64,000 nt of DNA, taken from positions 3,934,501-3,998,500 of the forward strand of contig NZ_LT629762.1 of NCBI RefSeq assembly GCF_900105155.1, in the 5' to 3' direction. This DNA is from Pseudomonas prosekii. GTDB lineage: Bacteria; Pseudomonadota; Gammaproteobacteria; Pseudomonadales; Pseudomonadaceae. Position numbers and translations under genes: made by a program. The notes under the pieces are model-generated. The model had not been told where the DNA came from and made no database searches. It saw nothing but the letters and a program-made list of their open reading frames with translations. This document shows, in pieces, positions 11,253 through 20,051 of this stretch (within the stretch, counting starts at the first letter, position 1; every line of letters begins with the position of its first letter).

Positions 11253-11295
11253 GCCTCGCTCCCACAGCCTCACTTCTAAGCGGGCTGCGCGTTAA

Positions 11296-11601
11296 TCAAC
11301 GATAAACCGACACAATCCCCTGCCGCTCTTCAATGCATTCCGGTGAGCCCGTTTCGAACTCCCGGCAAATCAGCGGACGCTTTTCGTAAATCGTGCACAT
11401 CATCGTGTTGCGATCCAGCGCTGCACACCAGCCGTCGTCCAGACGCAACATCACTTCGCCGCCCCAATCATCGACATCGATAAACCGTTCGGGCACGCCT
11501 GTTTCGGTGATCAGCATGACTTCGAGCTGACAGCAGCACGCTGAGCAGGTCGAGCAAGTGATCGCCGGTTCGGCGATTTGCGTGTGTGGGATGGTTTTCA
11601 T
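11296..11601 (-). CDS. YkgJ-family cysteine-cluster protein
   Basis: A 101-residue protein with the cysteine cluster CSTCSACC near residues 16-23 and further cysteines at about 59, 69, 79 and 89 (WCAALD, MCTIY, LICREF and PECIE). This is the YkgJ-type zinc- or iron-binding arrangement. Function unknown. The open frame extends 120 codons upstream, but that stretch lies over the next gene and has low-complexity Ala/Arg composition. The ATG at 11601 gives the family N-terminus. Confidence 0.85.
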   Translation of the reverse strand: MKTIPHTQIAEPAITCSTCSACCCQLEVMLITETGVPERFIDVDDWGGEVMLRLDDGWCAALDRNTMMCTIYEKRPLICREFETGSPECIEERQGIVSVYR

Positions 11602-11654
11602 GGCGCGCAGTGTAAGGCAGTGCGCCGCGGCTGTGTGAAAGGCCTGACGGACGC

Positions 11655-12158
11655 TCAGTCGTGAGCGTCTGCCGCCAAGCGTTGCGCCATGAAGTGCAGC
11701 GCCGGAAACAGCAGCGCCCAGAGCACCCCGAGCCCCAGCAACGTCACGACTTGGCCGTAGGGAAACTGCACGCCGGCCAATTGGCTGCCGGCGTAATACG
11801 ACAGCGGCCCGCCGATGGCGCCGAGCAGGCTGGCGAGCCACCACGGCTTGGCGCTCCATTGCAGGCAATGGCGCAACGTCGTCGCCAGCAGCGCCCAGAG
11901 CAACATCAGCCACAGCGGAATCAGCGGCGCGACGTCGGTGAACTCGAACACGCCCAGCCAACGCAACGTACTGTCGACCGTGGTCCCAAGCAGCACCACG
12001 CTCAGAATCAACCGGCCTTCATCGACCCAGCGACTTATCCACAGCAGATGAATCACCAGCGCCGCCACTGCCACCCATAACCACAGGCTGTCGCCGCCGA
12101 GCACGCAGGCGAACCAACCGAGCTGAAACAGCGCCGCATTGACCAGGCGTTCAAGCAT
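11655..12158 (-). CDS. DUF2878 family membrane protein
   Basis: A 167-residue very hydrophobic protein with about five membrane helices, ending AQRLAADAHD. It resembles the DUF2878 family. The ATG at 12158 overlaps the end of the CFA-like gene by 8 bases, so it is the last gene of the 16.7-11.7 kb operon. Such small membrane proteins recur beside CFA-like and amine-oxidase genes in light/singlet-oxygen loci. No catalytic residues are evident and its role is unknown. Confidence 0.75.
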   Translation of the reverse strand: MLERLVNAALFQLGWFACVLGGDSLWLWVAVAALVIHLLWISRWVDEGRLILSVVLLGTTVDSTLRWLGVFEFTDVAPLIPLWLMLLWALLATTLRHCLQWSAKPWWLASLLGAIGGPLSYYAGSQLAGVQFPYGQVVTLLGLGVLWALLFPALHFMAQRLAADAHD

Positions 12159-13422
12159 CAAAACGCCCCAGCAATGGCGCGGTGATTGCCGCCGGTTTTG
12201 CCAGCAACAACTGCGCGGTGCCGATGGTCCGTTCGAGGAAACCACCTTCGCAGTAGCACAGGTAAAACTCCCACAAACGCAGGAAATAATCGTCGTAGCC
12301 CAATTCGGTCAAACGCCCGTGGGCGTGGCGAAAGTTCTCGTGCCACAGCCGCAGCGTCCGCGCGTAGTGCAGGCCGAAATCTTCCATGTGCAGCAGGTTC
12401 ATGTCGGTGTCGCGGCTGACGATTTCGAGCATCTTGTGCATGCACGGCAACGCGCCGCCGGGGAAGATGTAACGCTGAATGAAATCGACGTTGGTCCGCG
12501 CCTGTTCGTAGCGTTGGTCGCGGATGGTGATCGCCTGCAACAGCATCAAACCGTTGCTCTTGAGCAACTGCGCACATTGCTTGAAATAGGTCGGCAGGAA
12601 ACGATGGCCGACCGCTTCGATCATCTCGATCGAAACCAGTTTGTCGTACTGCCCGGTGAGGTCGCGGTAGTCCGAGAGCAGCAAGGTCACTTGCTTCTGC
12701 AAGCCAAGGGTTTCGATGCGTTGCGCGGTGTAGGCGTATTGCTCTTTGGACAGCGTGGTAGTGGTTACCCGACAACCGTAATGCTGCGCCGCGTAAAGCG
12801 CCATGCTGCCCCAGCCAGTGCCGATCTCCAGCAAATGGTCGGCCGGTTTCAGATCGAGCTTCTGGCAGATTCTTTCCAGTTTGTTCAGTTGCGCCTGTTC
12901 CAGGGTGTCTTCAGGACGCAGGAACTGCGCTGCCGAATACATCATCGTCGGGTCGAGAAACTGTTCGAACAGGTCATTGCCAAGGTCGTAATGCGCGGCG
13001 ATGTTTTTCTGCGAGCCCTTGCGCGTATTGCGATTGAACCAATGCAGGCCTTGCACGAAGGGCCGGCCGAGTTTGGCCAGACCGCCCTCCATCGCATCCA
13101 GCACTTCGAGGTTGCTGACAAACACCCGGACCACCGCCGTCAGGTCCGGCGACGTCCAGTAACCGTGGATAAAAGCCTCGCCTGCGCCAATCGAACCGTT
13201 GCTCGCAACCATGCCCCAGGCGGCCGCGTCGAGAATTTGGATTTCTCCGAGCAGATGATCGCCGGCGGTGCCGAAGACGTGCCGTTCGCCGTCCTCGATC
13301 ACCACCAGTTGGCCGTGTTTGAGGTGCGCCAATTGCCGCAGAACGCCCCGGCGCAGCAGCGAGCCGGACCAGCCATTGCTGCTGAGTAAATTGGCTTTGG
13401 CCGAAACGCTAGAGGATTTCAT
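12151..13422 (-). CDS. CFA-synthase-like SAM methyltransferase lacking key Cys and His
   Basis: A 423-residue cyclopropane-fatty-acid-synthase family protein: N-terminal lipid-binding domain, then HYDLGNDLF and the SAM loop GTGWG at 201-205. Compared with E. coli Cfa recalled from memory, the active-site Cys139 is Ala164 (MMYSAAQF), His266 is Gln296 (LLQAI), while Glu239 (Glu269) and Tyr317 (Tyr353) remain. Those residues hold the bicarbonate base in true CFA synthases, so this enzyme may methylate an acyl chain without closing a cyclopropane, as UfaM does in furan fatty acid synthesis (inference). The ATG at 13422 overlaps DUF1365 by 14 bases. Confidence 0.85.
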   Translation of the reverse strand: MKSSSVSAKANLLSSNGWSGSLLRRGVLRQLAHLKHGQLVVIEDGERHVFGTAGDHLLGEIQILDAAAWGMVASNGSIGAGEAFIHGYWTSPDLTAVVRVFVSNLEVLDAMEGGLAKLGRPFVQGLHWFNRNTRKGSQKNIAAHYDLGNDLFEQFLDPTMMYSAAQFLRPEDTLEQAQLNKLERICQKLDLKPADHLLEIGTGWGSMALYAAQHYGCRVTTTTLSKEQYAYTAQRIETLGLQKQVTLLLSDYRDLTGQYDKLVSIEMIEAVGHRFLPTYFKQCAQLLKSNGLMLLQAITIRDQRYEQARTNVDFIQRYIFPGGALPCMHKMLEIVSRDTDMNLLHMEDFGLHYARTLRLWHENFRHAHGRLTELGYDDYFLRLWEFYLCYCEGGFLERTIGTAQLLLAKPAAITAPLLGRFDA

Positions 13423-14224
13423 GATGGCGATCCTGTGGTGCAACGGTTGCGGTTTGAAAGCTGCCATCGGCAGCCTGATGGGCAAAAATCGGAGCTCGTT
13501 TGAATAACAGTCGCAGTGCCTGCCAATAGATCGCCAGGCCGGTTTTCGCGGTCATCCACGGAAAGCGCCGCAGGTAACGGTGCAGGCTGGCGCGATCGAG
13601 GGCTTCGCGTTGCAGGTTGAGCGTGGCATCGAACAGCTTCAGTTCGCCTTGCCAGTCCGCCATGTGCACGCCAAGCCGTTGTGCAGCGGGGCTGAAGCTC
13701 ATGCGGTATTCGAGATCGCGCGGTAGAAACGGCGACACATGAAACGCCTTGGCCACCGCAAAGTGCTGATGCTGGCCGTGCAGCGATTCGGCCGCTTGCG
13801 CCGGCAGCACGTAGTGATAGCGCTCGCGCCACGGCGTGTTGGTCACTTCGCAGAGAATCGCCGCCAGTTGCCCGTCCGCCTCGTGACAGTAGAAAAAACT
13901 CACCGGGTTGAACGACAAACCCCAACTGCGCGCCTGGGTCAGCAAACAGATCGAGCCTTGCGGCTGATGGCCGATGGCTTCGCCGACCTGTTGGCGCACC
14001 GCATCGATCAGGCGCATGCCGCTGCCGGTAAACGCCTTCAGGTAATCGCGCTCGCGAAACGAGAACGGCGCGAACCGGCTGGCACCGGCAAACGGCGACA
14101 ACCCGAGCACCGCATCCTGCTCGTCGAGGTCCAGGTACAGCAGCCCGATCCGGTAACGGAACGCATGCGCTCTGGGCGCAAAACGCCGATGGCCGATCCA
14201 GCCGCTGTAGAGGGCGCTGTTCAT
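13409..14224 (-). CDS. DUF1365 family protein
   Basis: A 271-residue DUF1365 protein, with the characteristic RRFAPRAHAFRY start, SFNPVSFFYC and AKAFHVSPF segments. The biochemical role of the family is not established. It almost always lies next to a flavin amine oxidase and a CFA-like methyltransferase, as here, so it is inferred to act in the same lipid modification pathway. It overlaps both neighbours by a few bases. Confidence 0.85.
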   Translation of the reverse strand: MNSALYSGWIGHRRFAPRAHAFRYRIGLLYLDLDEQDAVLGLSPFAGASRFAPFSFRERDYLKAFTGSGMRLIDAVRQQVGEAIGHQPQGSICLLTQARSWGLSFNPVSFFYCHEADGQLAAILCEVTNTPWRERYHYVLPAQAAESLHGQHQHFAVAKAFHVSPFLPRDLEYRMSFSPAAQRLGVHMADWQGELKLFDATLNLQREALDRASLHRYLRRFPWMTAKTGLAIYWQALRLLFKRAPIFAHQAADGSFQTATVAPQDRHHEIL

Positions 14225-15468
14225 AGCACCTCACCCAACGACCGGGCCACGCGCAATGCGCTGACCACCCCGTCTTCATGAAAACCGTTGGCCCAATACG
14301 CGCCGCAGTAATAGGTGTGCTGCGCGCCGTCCAATTCTTCCCAGCGCTGCTGCGCCGCCACGGCTTTCAAGCTGTATTGCGGATGGGCGTAAGTGAACTT
14401 GGCGAGGACCTTGCTCGGGTCGATGCCGGCGCTTTGGTTGAGGCTGACGCAGAACGTGGTGTCGCTCTGCAAGCCTTGCAGGATGTTCATGTCGTAGGTG
14501 ACGGCGGCGTGGGTGTTGCCGGCGCCATTGAGACGGTAATTCCAACTGGCCCAGGCGAGTTTGCGTTTCGGCAGCAGACCGATATCGGTGTGCAACACCA
14601 CTTCGTTGTCGGCGTAGGGCAGGGCGCCGAGGATCGATTGCTCGGCCGAACTCGGTTCGGCCAGCAGCTTCAGCGCCTGATCGCTGTGACAGGCGAAAAT
14701 CACTTTGTCGAAACGTTCGCTGCCGGCAGCGCTGTGGATAACCACGCCGTCAAGGTCGCGCTCGACGCGGGTTACCGGGCAATTGAGGCGAATCCGCTCT
14801 TTGAAAGAAGCCGTCAGCGGCGCGATGTAGGCGCTGGAACCGCCCTCGATCACGCACCATTGCGGCCGGTCGTTGACCGACAACAAGCCATGATTCTTGA
14901 AAAACCGCACGAACAGTTGCAGCGGAAAACCGAGCATGTCGGCCATCGACATCGACCAGATCGCCGCTCCCATCGGCACGATGTAATGCAGGATAAAACG
15001 CTCGCTGTAACCATTGGCCTGCAAGTAATCATTGAGCGTGGTGTCGGTGGCGATGCGTTGTTGCTCAAGGTCGCGCAAGGCTTCTTTGTTGAAGCGCAGG
15101 ATGTCGCGCAACATCTTCCAGAACCCCGGCGACAGCAAATTGCTGCGCTGGGCGAACAGGCTGTTGAGGTTGTTGCCGTTGTACTCCAGGCCGCTGTCCG
15201 GGTCGTTGACCGAAAAACTCATTTCGGTCGGTTTGAACCTGACGCCGAGCTGCCCGAGCAGGCGGATGAAATTCGGGTACGTCCAATCGTTGAACACGAT
15301 AAACCCGGTATCCACCGCGTGCGTCTGGCCATCAACCGTAACGTCGACGGTGTGGGTATGCCCGCCGACCCAGTCGCTGGCCTCGAACACGGTGATGTCG
15401 TGACGGCGATTGAGCAGATAGGCGCTGGTCAGCCCGGAAATGCCGCTACCGATAATGGCGATGTTCAC
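14221..15468 (-). CDS. FAD-dependent amine oxidase-like protein
   Basis: A 415-residue flavoprotein with the N-terminal FAD loop IGSGISGL and a second conserved VGGHTHTV segment; the C-terminus carries YYCGAYWANGFHEDGV, which closes the FAD site. It belongs to the predicted NAD/FAD-binding amine oxidases that accompany CFA-like enzymes and DUF1365. In Rhodobacter-type photo-oxidative regulons such flavoproteins act on unsaturated or methylated fatty acids. The substrate here is inferred, not shown. It overlaps DUF1365 and the SDR gene by 4 bases each. Confidence 0.85.
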   Translation of the reverse strand: MNIAIIGSGISGLTSAYLLNRRHDITVFEASDWVGGHTHTVDVTVDGQTHAVDTGFIVFNDWTYPNFIRLLGQLGVRFKPTEMSFSVNDPDSGLEYNGNNLNSLFAQRSNLLSPGFWKMLRDILRFNKEALRDLEQQRIATDTTLNDYLQANGYSERFILHYIVPMGAAIWSMSMADMLGFPLQLFVRFFKNHGLLSVNDRPQWCVIEGGSSAYIAPLTASFKERIRLNCPVTRVERDLDGVVIHSAAGSERFDKVIFACHSDQALKLLAEPSSAEQSILGALPYADNEVVLHTDIGLLPKRKLAWASWNYRLNGAGNTHAAVTYDMNILQGLQSDTTFCVSLNQSAGIDPSKVLAKFTYAHPQYSLKAVAAQQRWEELDGAQHTYYCGAYWANGFHEDGVVSALRVARSLGEVL

Positions 15469-16247
15469 GGTTGATCCTTGATCGGCGGACTGCTGCGAAC
15501 CATGCGTTTGCCGATCGCCAGTTTTACCCGGTTAGGCATTTTCGACAGCGGCCACAGCGCGGCCATGAACAACGCCGGAAAGGCGATTTCCAGCGGCCGG
15601 TTCTGCAGTTTGTTGAAAATGTGCCGCGCGGCTTTATCCACAGGCCAGCTGAGCGGCATCGGGAAATCGTTTTTCTCGGTCAGCGGCGTATCGACAAAAC
15701 CGGGGCTGACCACGGTGACTTCAATGCCTTCGTCGGCCAGGTCGATACGCAACGACTCGAACAGATAACGCAGCCCGGCTTTCGACGCGCCATAGGCTTC
15801 GGCGCGTGGCAGCGGCAGGTAGGTCACCGAACTGGCGACGCCGACCAGATGCGGCGCAGTGCCGGCGCGCAACAAGGGCAGGGCGGCTTCGATGCAATAA
15901 CTGCTGGCGAGCAGATTAGTGCGCACCACGTGTTCGATGATCGAGGCGTCGAATTGCTTGGCATCGATGTATTCGCACGTCCCGGCGTTGAGAATCACCG
16001 TGTCCAGCGAACCCCAGTCTTCGGTAATCTGTTCGCCGATTTCGCGCACGGTCTGGCTGTTGGTCAGGTCGCCGGGGACCACCAGCACTTGTCCCGGATA
16101 ACGCTGGGCGAGGACTTTGAGCGGCGCCAGCGAACGTGAACTCACGGCCAGGTGCGCGCCGGTCCTCAGTATTTCTTCGGCCAAAGCGGCGCCAATGCCG
16201 CTGCTCGCGCCCGTCAACCAATAACGCCGTGGCGGTGTAAGGCTCAT
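15465..16247 (-). CDS. Short-chain dehydrogenase/reductase
   Basis: A 260-residue classical SDR: cofactor loop GASSGIGAAL, NAG motif (LNAGTCEY), and catalytic Ser...Tyr-x3-Lys (SSVTYLPLPRAEAYGASKAG). The C-terminal part ends in a hydrophobic and basic segment that could associate with membranes. It is coupled by 4-base overlaps to the flavoprotein and to the SnoaL-like gene, so it is likely the oxidoreductase of the same lipid pathway. Confidence 0.87.
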   Translation of the reverse strand: MSLTPPRRYWLTGASSGIGAALAEEILRTGAHLAVSSRSLAPLKVLAQRYPGQVLVVPGDLTNSQTVREIGEQITEDWGSLDTVILNAGTCEYIDAKQFDASIIEHVVRTNLLASSYCIEAALPLLRAGTAPHLVGVASSVTYLPLPRAEAYGASKAGLRYLFESLRIDLADEGIEVTVVSPGFVDTPLTEKNDFPMPLSWPVDKAARHIFNKLQNRPLEIAFPALFMAALWPLSKMPNRVKLAIGKRMVRSSPPIKDQP

Positions 16248-16666
16248 CCCATGCTCCTTTTCAGCCAGGCAATGACCCGGCCCAATACAGGTAGATGTTC
16301 ATAAAGCAGTGCGCCGGCATCGAAATAATCGCGGTGCCGATAAACCTTGTCGCGCCAGAGCAAATGCGAGCAGCCGTCGACTGTGATCAGCCGTCCGCCG
16401 TCGAGGCGCGGATGGCGGTAGCTCATCACCCAACGCAGATAACCTTCGCCCTCGCGGACTTGGTCGAAGCCGCGAAAGTCGAAACTCAGTTCGCTGACGT
16501 TAGCGTAGAGCTTGGCGAAATAGGCGTGCAGGTCGCTGAGCCCGTGCACGTCATGCAGCGGATCGGTGAAGTGCACGTCGTCGCTGTACAACTCGCCGAG
16601 GCGCTGCAAATTGTCCTTGTTCAGCCCGGCGAATTGCCGGGCGAAATGTTCGAGGAACTCACTCAT
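16244..16666 (-). CDS. SnoaL/NTF2-like protein
   Basis: A 140-residue cone-shaped NTF2/SnoaL-type protein (LYSDDVHFTDPLHDVHG, then YLRWVMSYRHP and SHLLWRDKVYRHRDYFD). Such folds act as small hydrolases/isomerases or ligand binders. The ATG at 16666 lies inside the end of phrB, with an upstream AGG-rich site, and its end overlaps the SDR by 4 bases. Its role in the locus is unknown. Confidence 0.8.
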   Translation of the reverse strand: MSEFLEHFARQFAGLNKDNLQRLGELYSDDVHFTDPLHDVHGLSDLHAYFAKLYANVSELSFDFRGFDQVREGEGYLRWVMSYRHPRLDGGRLITVDGCSHLLWRDKVYRHRDYFDAGALLYEHLPVLGRVIAWLKRSMG

Positions 16667-18128
16667 CGCGACCTCCGGCAACCGCTTGGCGTGACGGCAG
16701 ATTCTTGAACGCCGCCAGTGCCCGAGCGCGCGAATTGCTCAGGTTGACGATCGGCGATGGGTAATCGGCGACGCCAAACAAGCCGCCTACATTTGCCGGG
16801 TTGTGCACTTCTTTTTTGTTCAGCGCGGCCAGTTCCGGCAGCCACTGCTTGATGAACAGGCCCTGCTCGTCGAATTTTTCCGATTGGCTCAGCGGGTTGA
16901 AAATGCGGAAGTACGGCGCCGAATCGGTGCCGGTGGATGAGCTCCACTGCCAGCCACCGTTGTTCGCCGCCAGGTCGCCGTCGATCAAGTGGCGCATGAA
17001 AAAGCGCTCGCCTTCACGCCAGTCGATCAGCAGGTTTTTCGTCAGGAACATCGCCACGATCATGCGCAGGCGGTTGTGCATCCAGCCGGTTTCGAGCAAT
17101 TGGCGCATCGCCGCGTCGATGATCGGCAGGCCGGTGCGCGCTTCTTGCCACGCCTTGAGTTCTTCCGGAGCGTCGCGCCACGCCAGCGCTTCGGTTTCCG
17201 GGCGAAAGGCGCGGTGCCGCGAAACCCGTGGATAGCCGACCAGAATGTGTTTGTAGAATTCGCGCCAGAGCAGCTCGTTGACCCAAGTCACCGCGCCGAC
17301 CTTGCCGCTGTCGAATTCGCCCTGATTGCTTTGCAGCGCCGCGTGCAGGCACTGGCGCGGGGAAATCACCCCGGCGGCCAGATACGCCGAAAGTTGGCTG
17401 GTGCCGGGTTTGGCCGGGAAGTCGCGCTCGCTGAGGTAATAGTCGATTTGCGCATCGGCGAACGTCTCGAGACGCCGCCGCGCTTCGGCTTCACCCGCCG
17501 GCCACAGCGCGCGCAAGCTGTCTGGCGGCGTGGCAAAACCGTCGACGCTGGCGGGGATTTTGTCGCTGCTGATGGTCATTTTCGCCTGCTTGCCGGGCGC
17601 GGCGACGATCCCGGGCAGCGAGTGGCGCAGTCGCTCGTAGCAGACTTTGCGGAACTGGCTGAACACCTGAAAGTAGGTGCCGGTCTTGGTCAGCACGGTG
17701 CCGGGGGCGAAAAACAGCTGATCGAGATAACTGTGGAACGTCACGCCCACCGCATCCAACGCTTGCGCCACCGCTTGATCGCGCCGCGTCTCGTTGATGC
17801 CGTATTCCTCGTTGACGTGCACCGCGCCTATCTGCAGTTCCTCACACAGCTCGAGCAGGACTTTCGGTGCCTGGTCCCAATGCACCGCGCTGCGGATCAG
17901 CAACGGAATATTCAACTGGCCCAGCGCCGAGCTCAGTTCGCTGAGGTTGCGCAGCCAGAAATCGACTTTGCACGGCGCGTCATCATGTTCCTGCCATTGC
18001 TGCGGGCTCAGCAGATACACCGCAACGGTCGGGCCACGCGCGGCGGCGGCCGAAAGGGCGGTGTTGTCATGCAGGCGCAAGTCGCTGCGCAGCCAGATCA
18101 GTTGCATGGGATGGTCCGTGCCCGACAT
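16659..18128 (-). CDS. phrB: Deoxyribodipyrimidine photolyase
   Basis: PhrB uses FADH and an antenna chromophore with blue light to split cyclobutane pyrimidine dimers. The 489-residue protein has the N-terminal antenna domain (WLRSDLRLHDN) and the C-terminal FAD domain with conserved TGLPIIDAAMRQL, GWMHNRLRMIVA, and DGDLAANNGGWQW. The ATG at 18128 overlaps the stop of the regulator gene (TAATG) and has GAGG 9 bases upstream; the conserved sequence begins 7 residues later at Met8 (18107), an alternative start. Co-transcription with a LitR/PplR-type regulator suggests light induction. Confidence 0.95.
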   Translation of the reverse strand: MSGTDHPMQLIWLRSDLRLHDNTALSAAAARGPTVAVYLLSPQQWQEHDDAPCKVDFWLRNLSELSSALGQLNIPLLIRSAVHWDQAPKVLLELCEELQIGAVHVNEEYGINETRRDQAVAQALDAVGVTFHSYLDQLFFAPGTVLTKTGTYFQVFSQFRKVCYERLRHSLPGIVAAPGKQAKMTISSDKIPASVDGFATPPDSLRALWPAGEAEARRRLETFADAQIDYYLSERDFPAKPGTSQLSAYLAAGVISPRQCLHAALQSNQGEFDSGKVGAVTWVNELLWREFYKHILVGYPRVSRHRAFRPETEALAWRDAPEELKAWQEARTGLPIIDAAMRQLLETGWMHNRLRMIVAMFLTKNLLIDWREGERFFMRHLIDGDLAANNGGWQWSSSTGTDSAPYFRIFNPLSQSEKFDEQGLFIKQWLPELAALNKKEVHNPANVGGLFGVADYPSPIVNLSNSRARALAAFKNLPSRQAVAGGRDE

Positions 18129-19069
18129 TAGATAAGTCCTCGCTGGACCAGCTCCTGATGCGCCGCCAGCGGATCTTCGGCGATGAACAGTTCAGCGATT
18201 TCAGTGGTTTTCGCCGACAGCTCGGCGTGGTGAATGACCACCGTTGGCCCGACGATGATTTTTGCGCAACTGACGCCATTCAACAGTTTCGGCAACTGCG
18301 CCAGGTTCATCGCTTTGCTTGAATACAGCAACACGCCGCGGGCTTGCAGGTGTTCGACCGCCAACGCCAGTTCGCCGACCGGCAACGGCCAGTCGAACAC
18401 TTCCACCGGGCAATCGGCGCTGCTGATCAGCCACGCGGTCAGCCACAGATGCGGTTCCAGCGCCAGGTCCGAATGGTTGATCAGCAGCAGCGGGGCGCTG
18501 CGTAACTGGCGATTGTTGTGATAAATCCGCGCGCCGAACTTGCTGCGCAGCCACGAGTAAAAGAACACCCGTTCCATCTGCGCGCCGAACTGGCCTTGCC
18601 AGCGCTGTTCCAGTTCGCTCAGCAACGGCATCAGCAGTTGTTCGCACAAGGTCCGTGGCGGGTACAGCGCCATGGCTTGATTGACGGTGTCGTCGAGGGT
18701 GCGCTCAGCCAGTTCGGTGACGGCTTGCAGCAAGGTCTGGCGCAGCAGTTGCCAATCGTTTTCGACCGAGTCGGTAAAGGCTTGCGGGGTGTCGAGCAGT
18801 TGCTTGACCTGGCTGACGGCAACGCCACGGTTGAGCCAGGTGAGGATGGTCAAAATCCGCTGCACGTGTTCGGCCGAGAACAGCCGATGGCCCTTGGGCG
18901 TGCGTTGCGGCACGATCAGCCCGTAACGCCGTTCCCAGGCGCGCAGGGTGATGGCGTTGACGCCGGTCTGCCGCGCGACTTCGCGAATCGGCAGCCAGCC
19001 TTCGTCCAAGGCTTTCTTGAAATCGGCGCCGAGGTCTTCCTGGGCGCTGGTGTCGGGGATCGTATTCAT
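18128..19069 (-). CDS. MerR-family regulator, class II LitR/PplR type
   Basis: A 313-residue regulator with an N-terminal MerR winged helix (LPIREVARQTGVNAITLRAW and RRYGLIVPQRTPKGHRLF) and a ~230-residue C-terminal domain of the CarH/LitR type. The cobalamin motif DxHxxG is not present, so it fits class II LitR, which works without B12. In P. putida PplR1 of this class controls phrB and other light-inducible genes and binds T(G/A)TACA-N12-TGTA(C/T)A. Copies of that operator lie upstream at 20052-20126. It is the second gene of the operon that starts at 20029. Confidence 0.85.
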   Translation of the reverse strand: MNTIPDTSAQEDLGADFKKALDEGWLPIREVARQTGVNAITLRAWERRYGLIVPQRTPKGHRLFSAEHVQRILTILTWLNRGVAVSQVKQLLDTPQAFTDSVENDWQLLRQTLLQAVTELAERTLDDTVNQAMALYPPRTLCEQLLMPLLSELEQRWQGQFGAQMERVFFYSWLRSKFGARIYHNNRQLRSAPLLLINHSDLALEPHLWLTAWLISSADCPVEVFDWPLPVGELALAVEHLQARGVLLYSSKAMNLAQLPKLLNGVSCAKIIVGPTVVIHHAELSAKTTEIAELFIAEDPLAAHQELVQRGLI

Positions 19070-20029
19070 TTAAATCGCATTTCGCAGACTGAGATTTTCC
19101 GGGTGCGGCTGCAGGTAAACCTGCTGCGCAATGTACGGATCAGGGTATTGGCGGAAATAATGTTTGAGCAGCGTCAGCGGCACCACCAACGGCACGATAC
19201 CGAGGCGATATTGGCCGATGACGTGCAGCACTTCCTGTTTGTCTTCAGCGCTGATCACCTGTTTCAGGTAACCGAAAATGTGCTGCAAGACATTGGTGTG
19301 CGTGCGGCGCGTGGCGCATTTTTTCAGTGCCTCCATCAGCTCGCTGAAATAACGCGGACCGAGTTCTTCCGGATCGGTCTGGCCCATGTTGCCGAGCAGG
19401 TTGCCGAGGGCTTTGTATTGCACCGGGTTGTGCGCCATCAGCAGGTATTTGTAGCGCGAGTGAAAGTCAATCAGCGCGCGCCGGGTCAGGCCTTCGCGGC
19501 GCAGTTGCTGCCAGTCACTGTAGGCGAATACGCGGGTGAGGAAGTTCTCGCGCAGCACCGGATCGTTGAGGCGGCCATCTTCTTCGACCGGCAGGTCCGG
19601 ATGCTCGGCGCAGAACGCCTGGGCATAGACGCCGCGCCCGCCACCGTCAACCGGCGCGCCGTTGGCGTGGTAGACCTTGACCCGCAACAAGCCGCATGAC
19701 GGCGACTTCTGCATGAAGATATAGCCGCAGATGTCGTGCAGTTCGGCGGCCATTTGTTGACCGTACTCGGCGAGGGGTTGGGTGACGTTGATCGCGGGGT
19801 GGACGGTGCCGATGGCTTGCGGATGATCGGGGTCGCCGACCAGGCGAATCGGCTCGCGCGGGATGCCGAGGCCGATCGCGACTTCCGGGCACACTGGCAC
19901 AAAATCGAAATAGTCGGTGAGGGTGCGACTGCACAGCCGCGACTCCTTGTGCCCACCATTGAAACGCACCTCGGCTCCCATCAGGCAGGCGCTGATTGCG
20001 ATTTTCGGTTTGGCGGTGGCATTGGACAT
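19070..20029 (-). CDS. YbgA-like DUF523-DUF1722 protein
   Basis: A 319-residue two-domain protein: DUF523 at residues ~8-155 (ISACLMGAEVRFNGG, QKSPSCGLLRVKVY with conserved cysteines) and DUF1722/YbgA at ~190-310 (FHSRYKYLLMAHNPVQYK). The DUF1722 part is the protein next to phrB in E. coli (ybgA-phrB), so the pairing with photolyase holds across genera. The biochemical role is unknown; a function near light or nucleotide damage is inferred from context. It is the first gene behind the operator-bearing promoter and its stop abuts the regulator's ATG. Confidence 0.87.
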   Translation of the reverse strand: MSNATAKPKIAISACLMGAEVRFNGGHKESRLCSRTLTDYFDFVPVCPEVAIGLGIPREPIRLVGDPDHPQAIGTVHPAINVTQPLAEYGQQMAAELHDICGYIFMQKSPSCGLLRVKVYHANGAPVDGGGRGVYAQAFCAEHPDLPVEEDGRLNDPVLRENFLTRVFAYSDWQQLRREGLTRRALIDFHSRYKYLLMAHNPVQYKALGNLLGNMGQTDPEELGPRYFSELMEALKKCATRRTHTNVLQHIFGYLKQVISAEDKQEVLHVIGQYRLGIVPLVVPLTLLKHYFRQYPDPYIAQQVYLQPHPENLSLRNAI

Positions 20030-20051
20030 CGGAGCACCTCGAATCTAAACC

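Noticed and set aside
18128..19069. B12-dependent CarH-type photoreceptor
   Set aside because: The regulator lacks the DxHxxG cobalamin-binding motif, so the class II LitR/PplR type is the better call. No LOV photoreceptor gene is in the window either.
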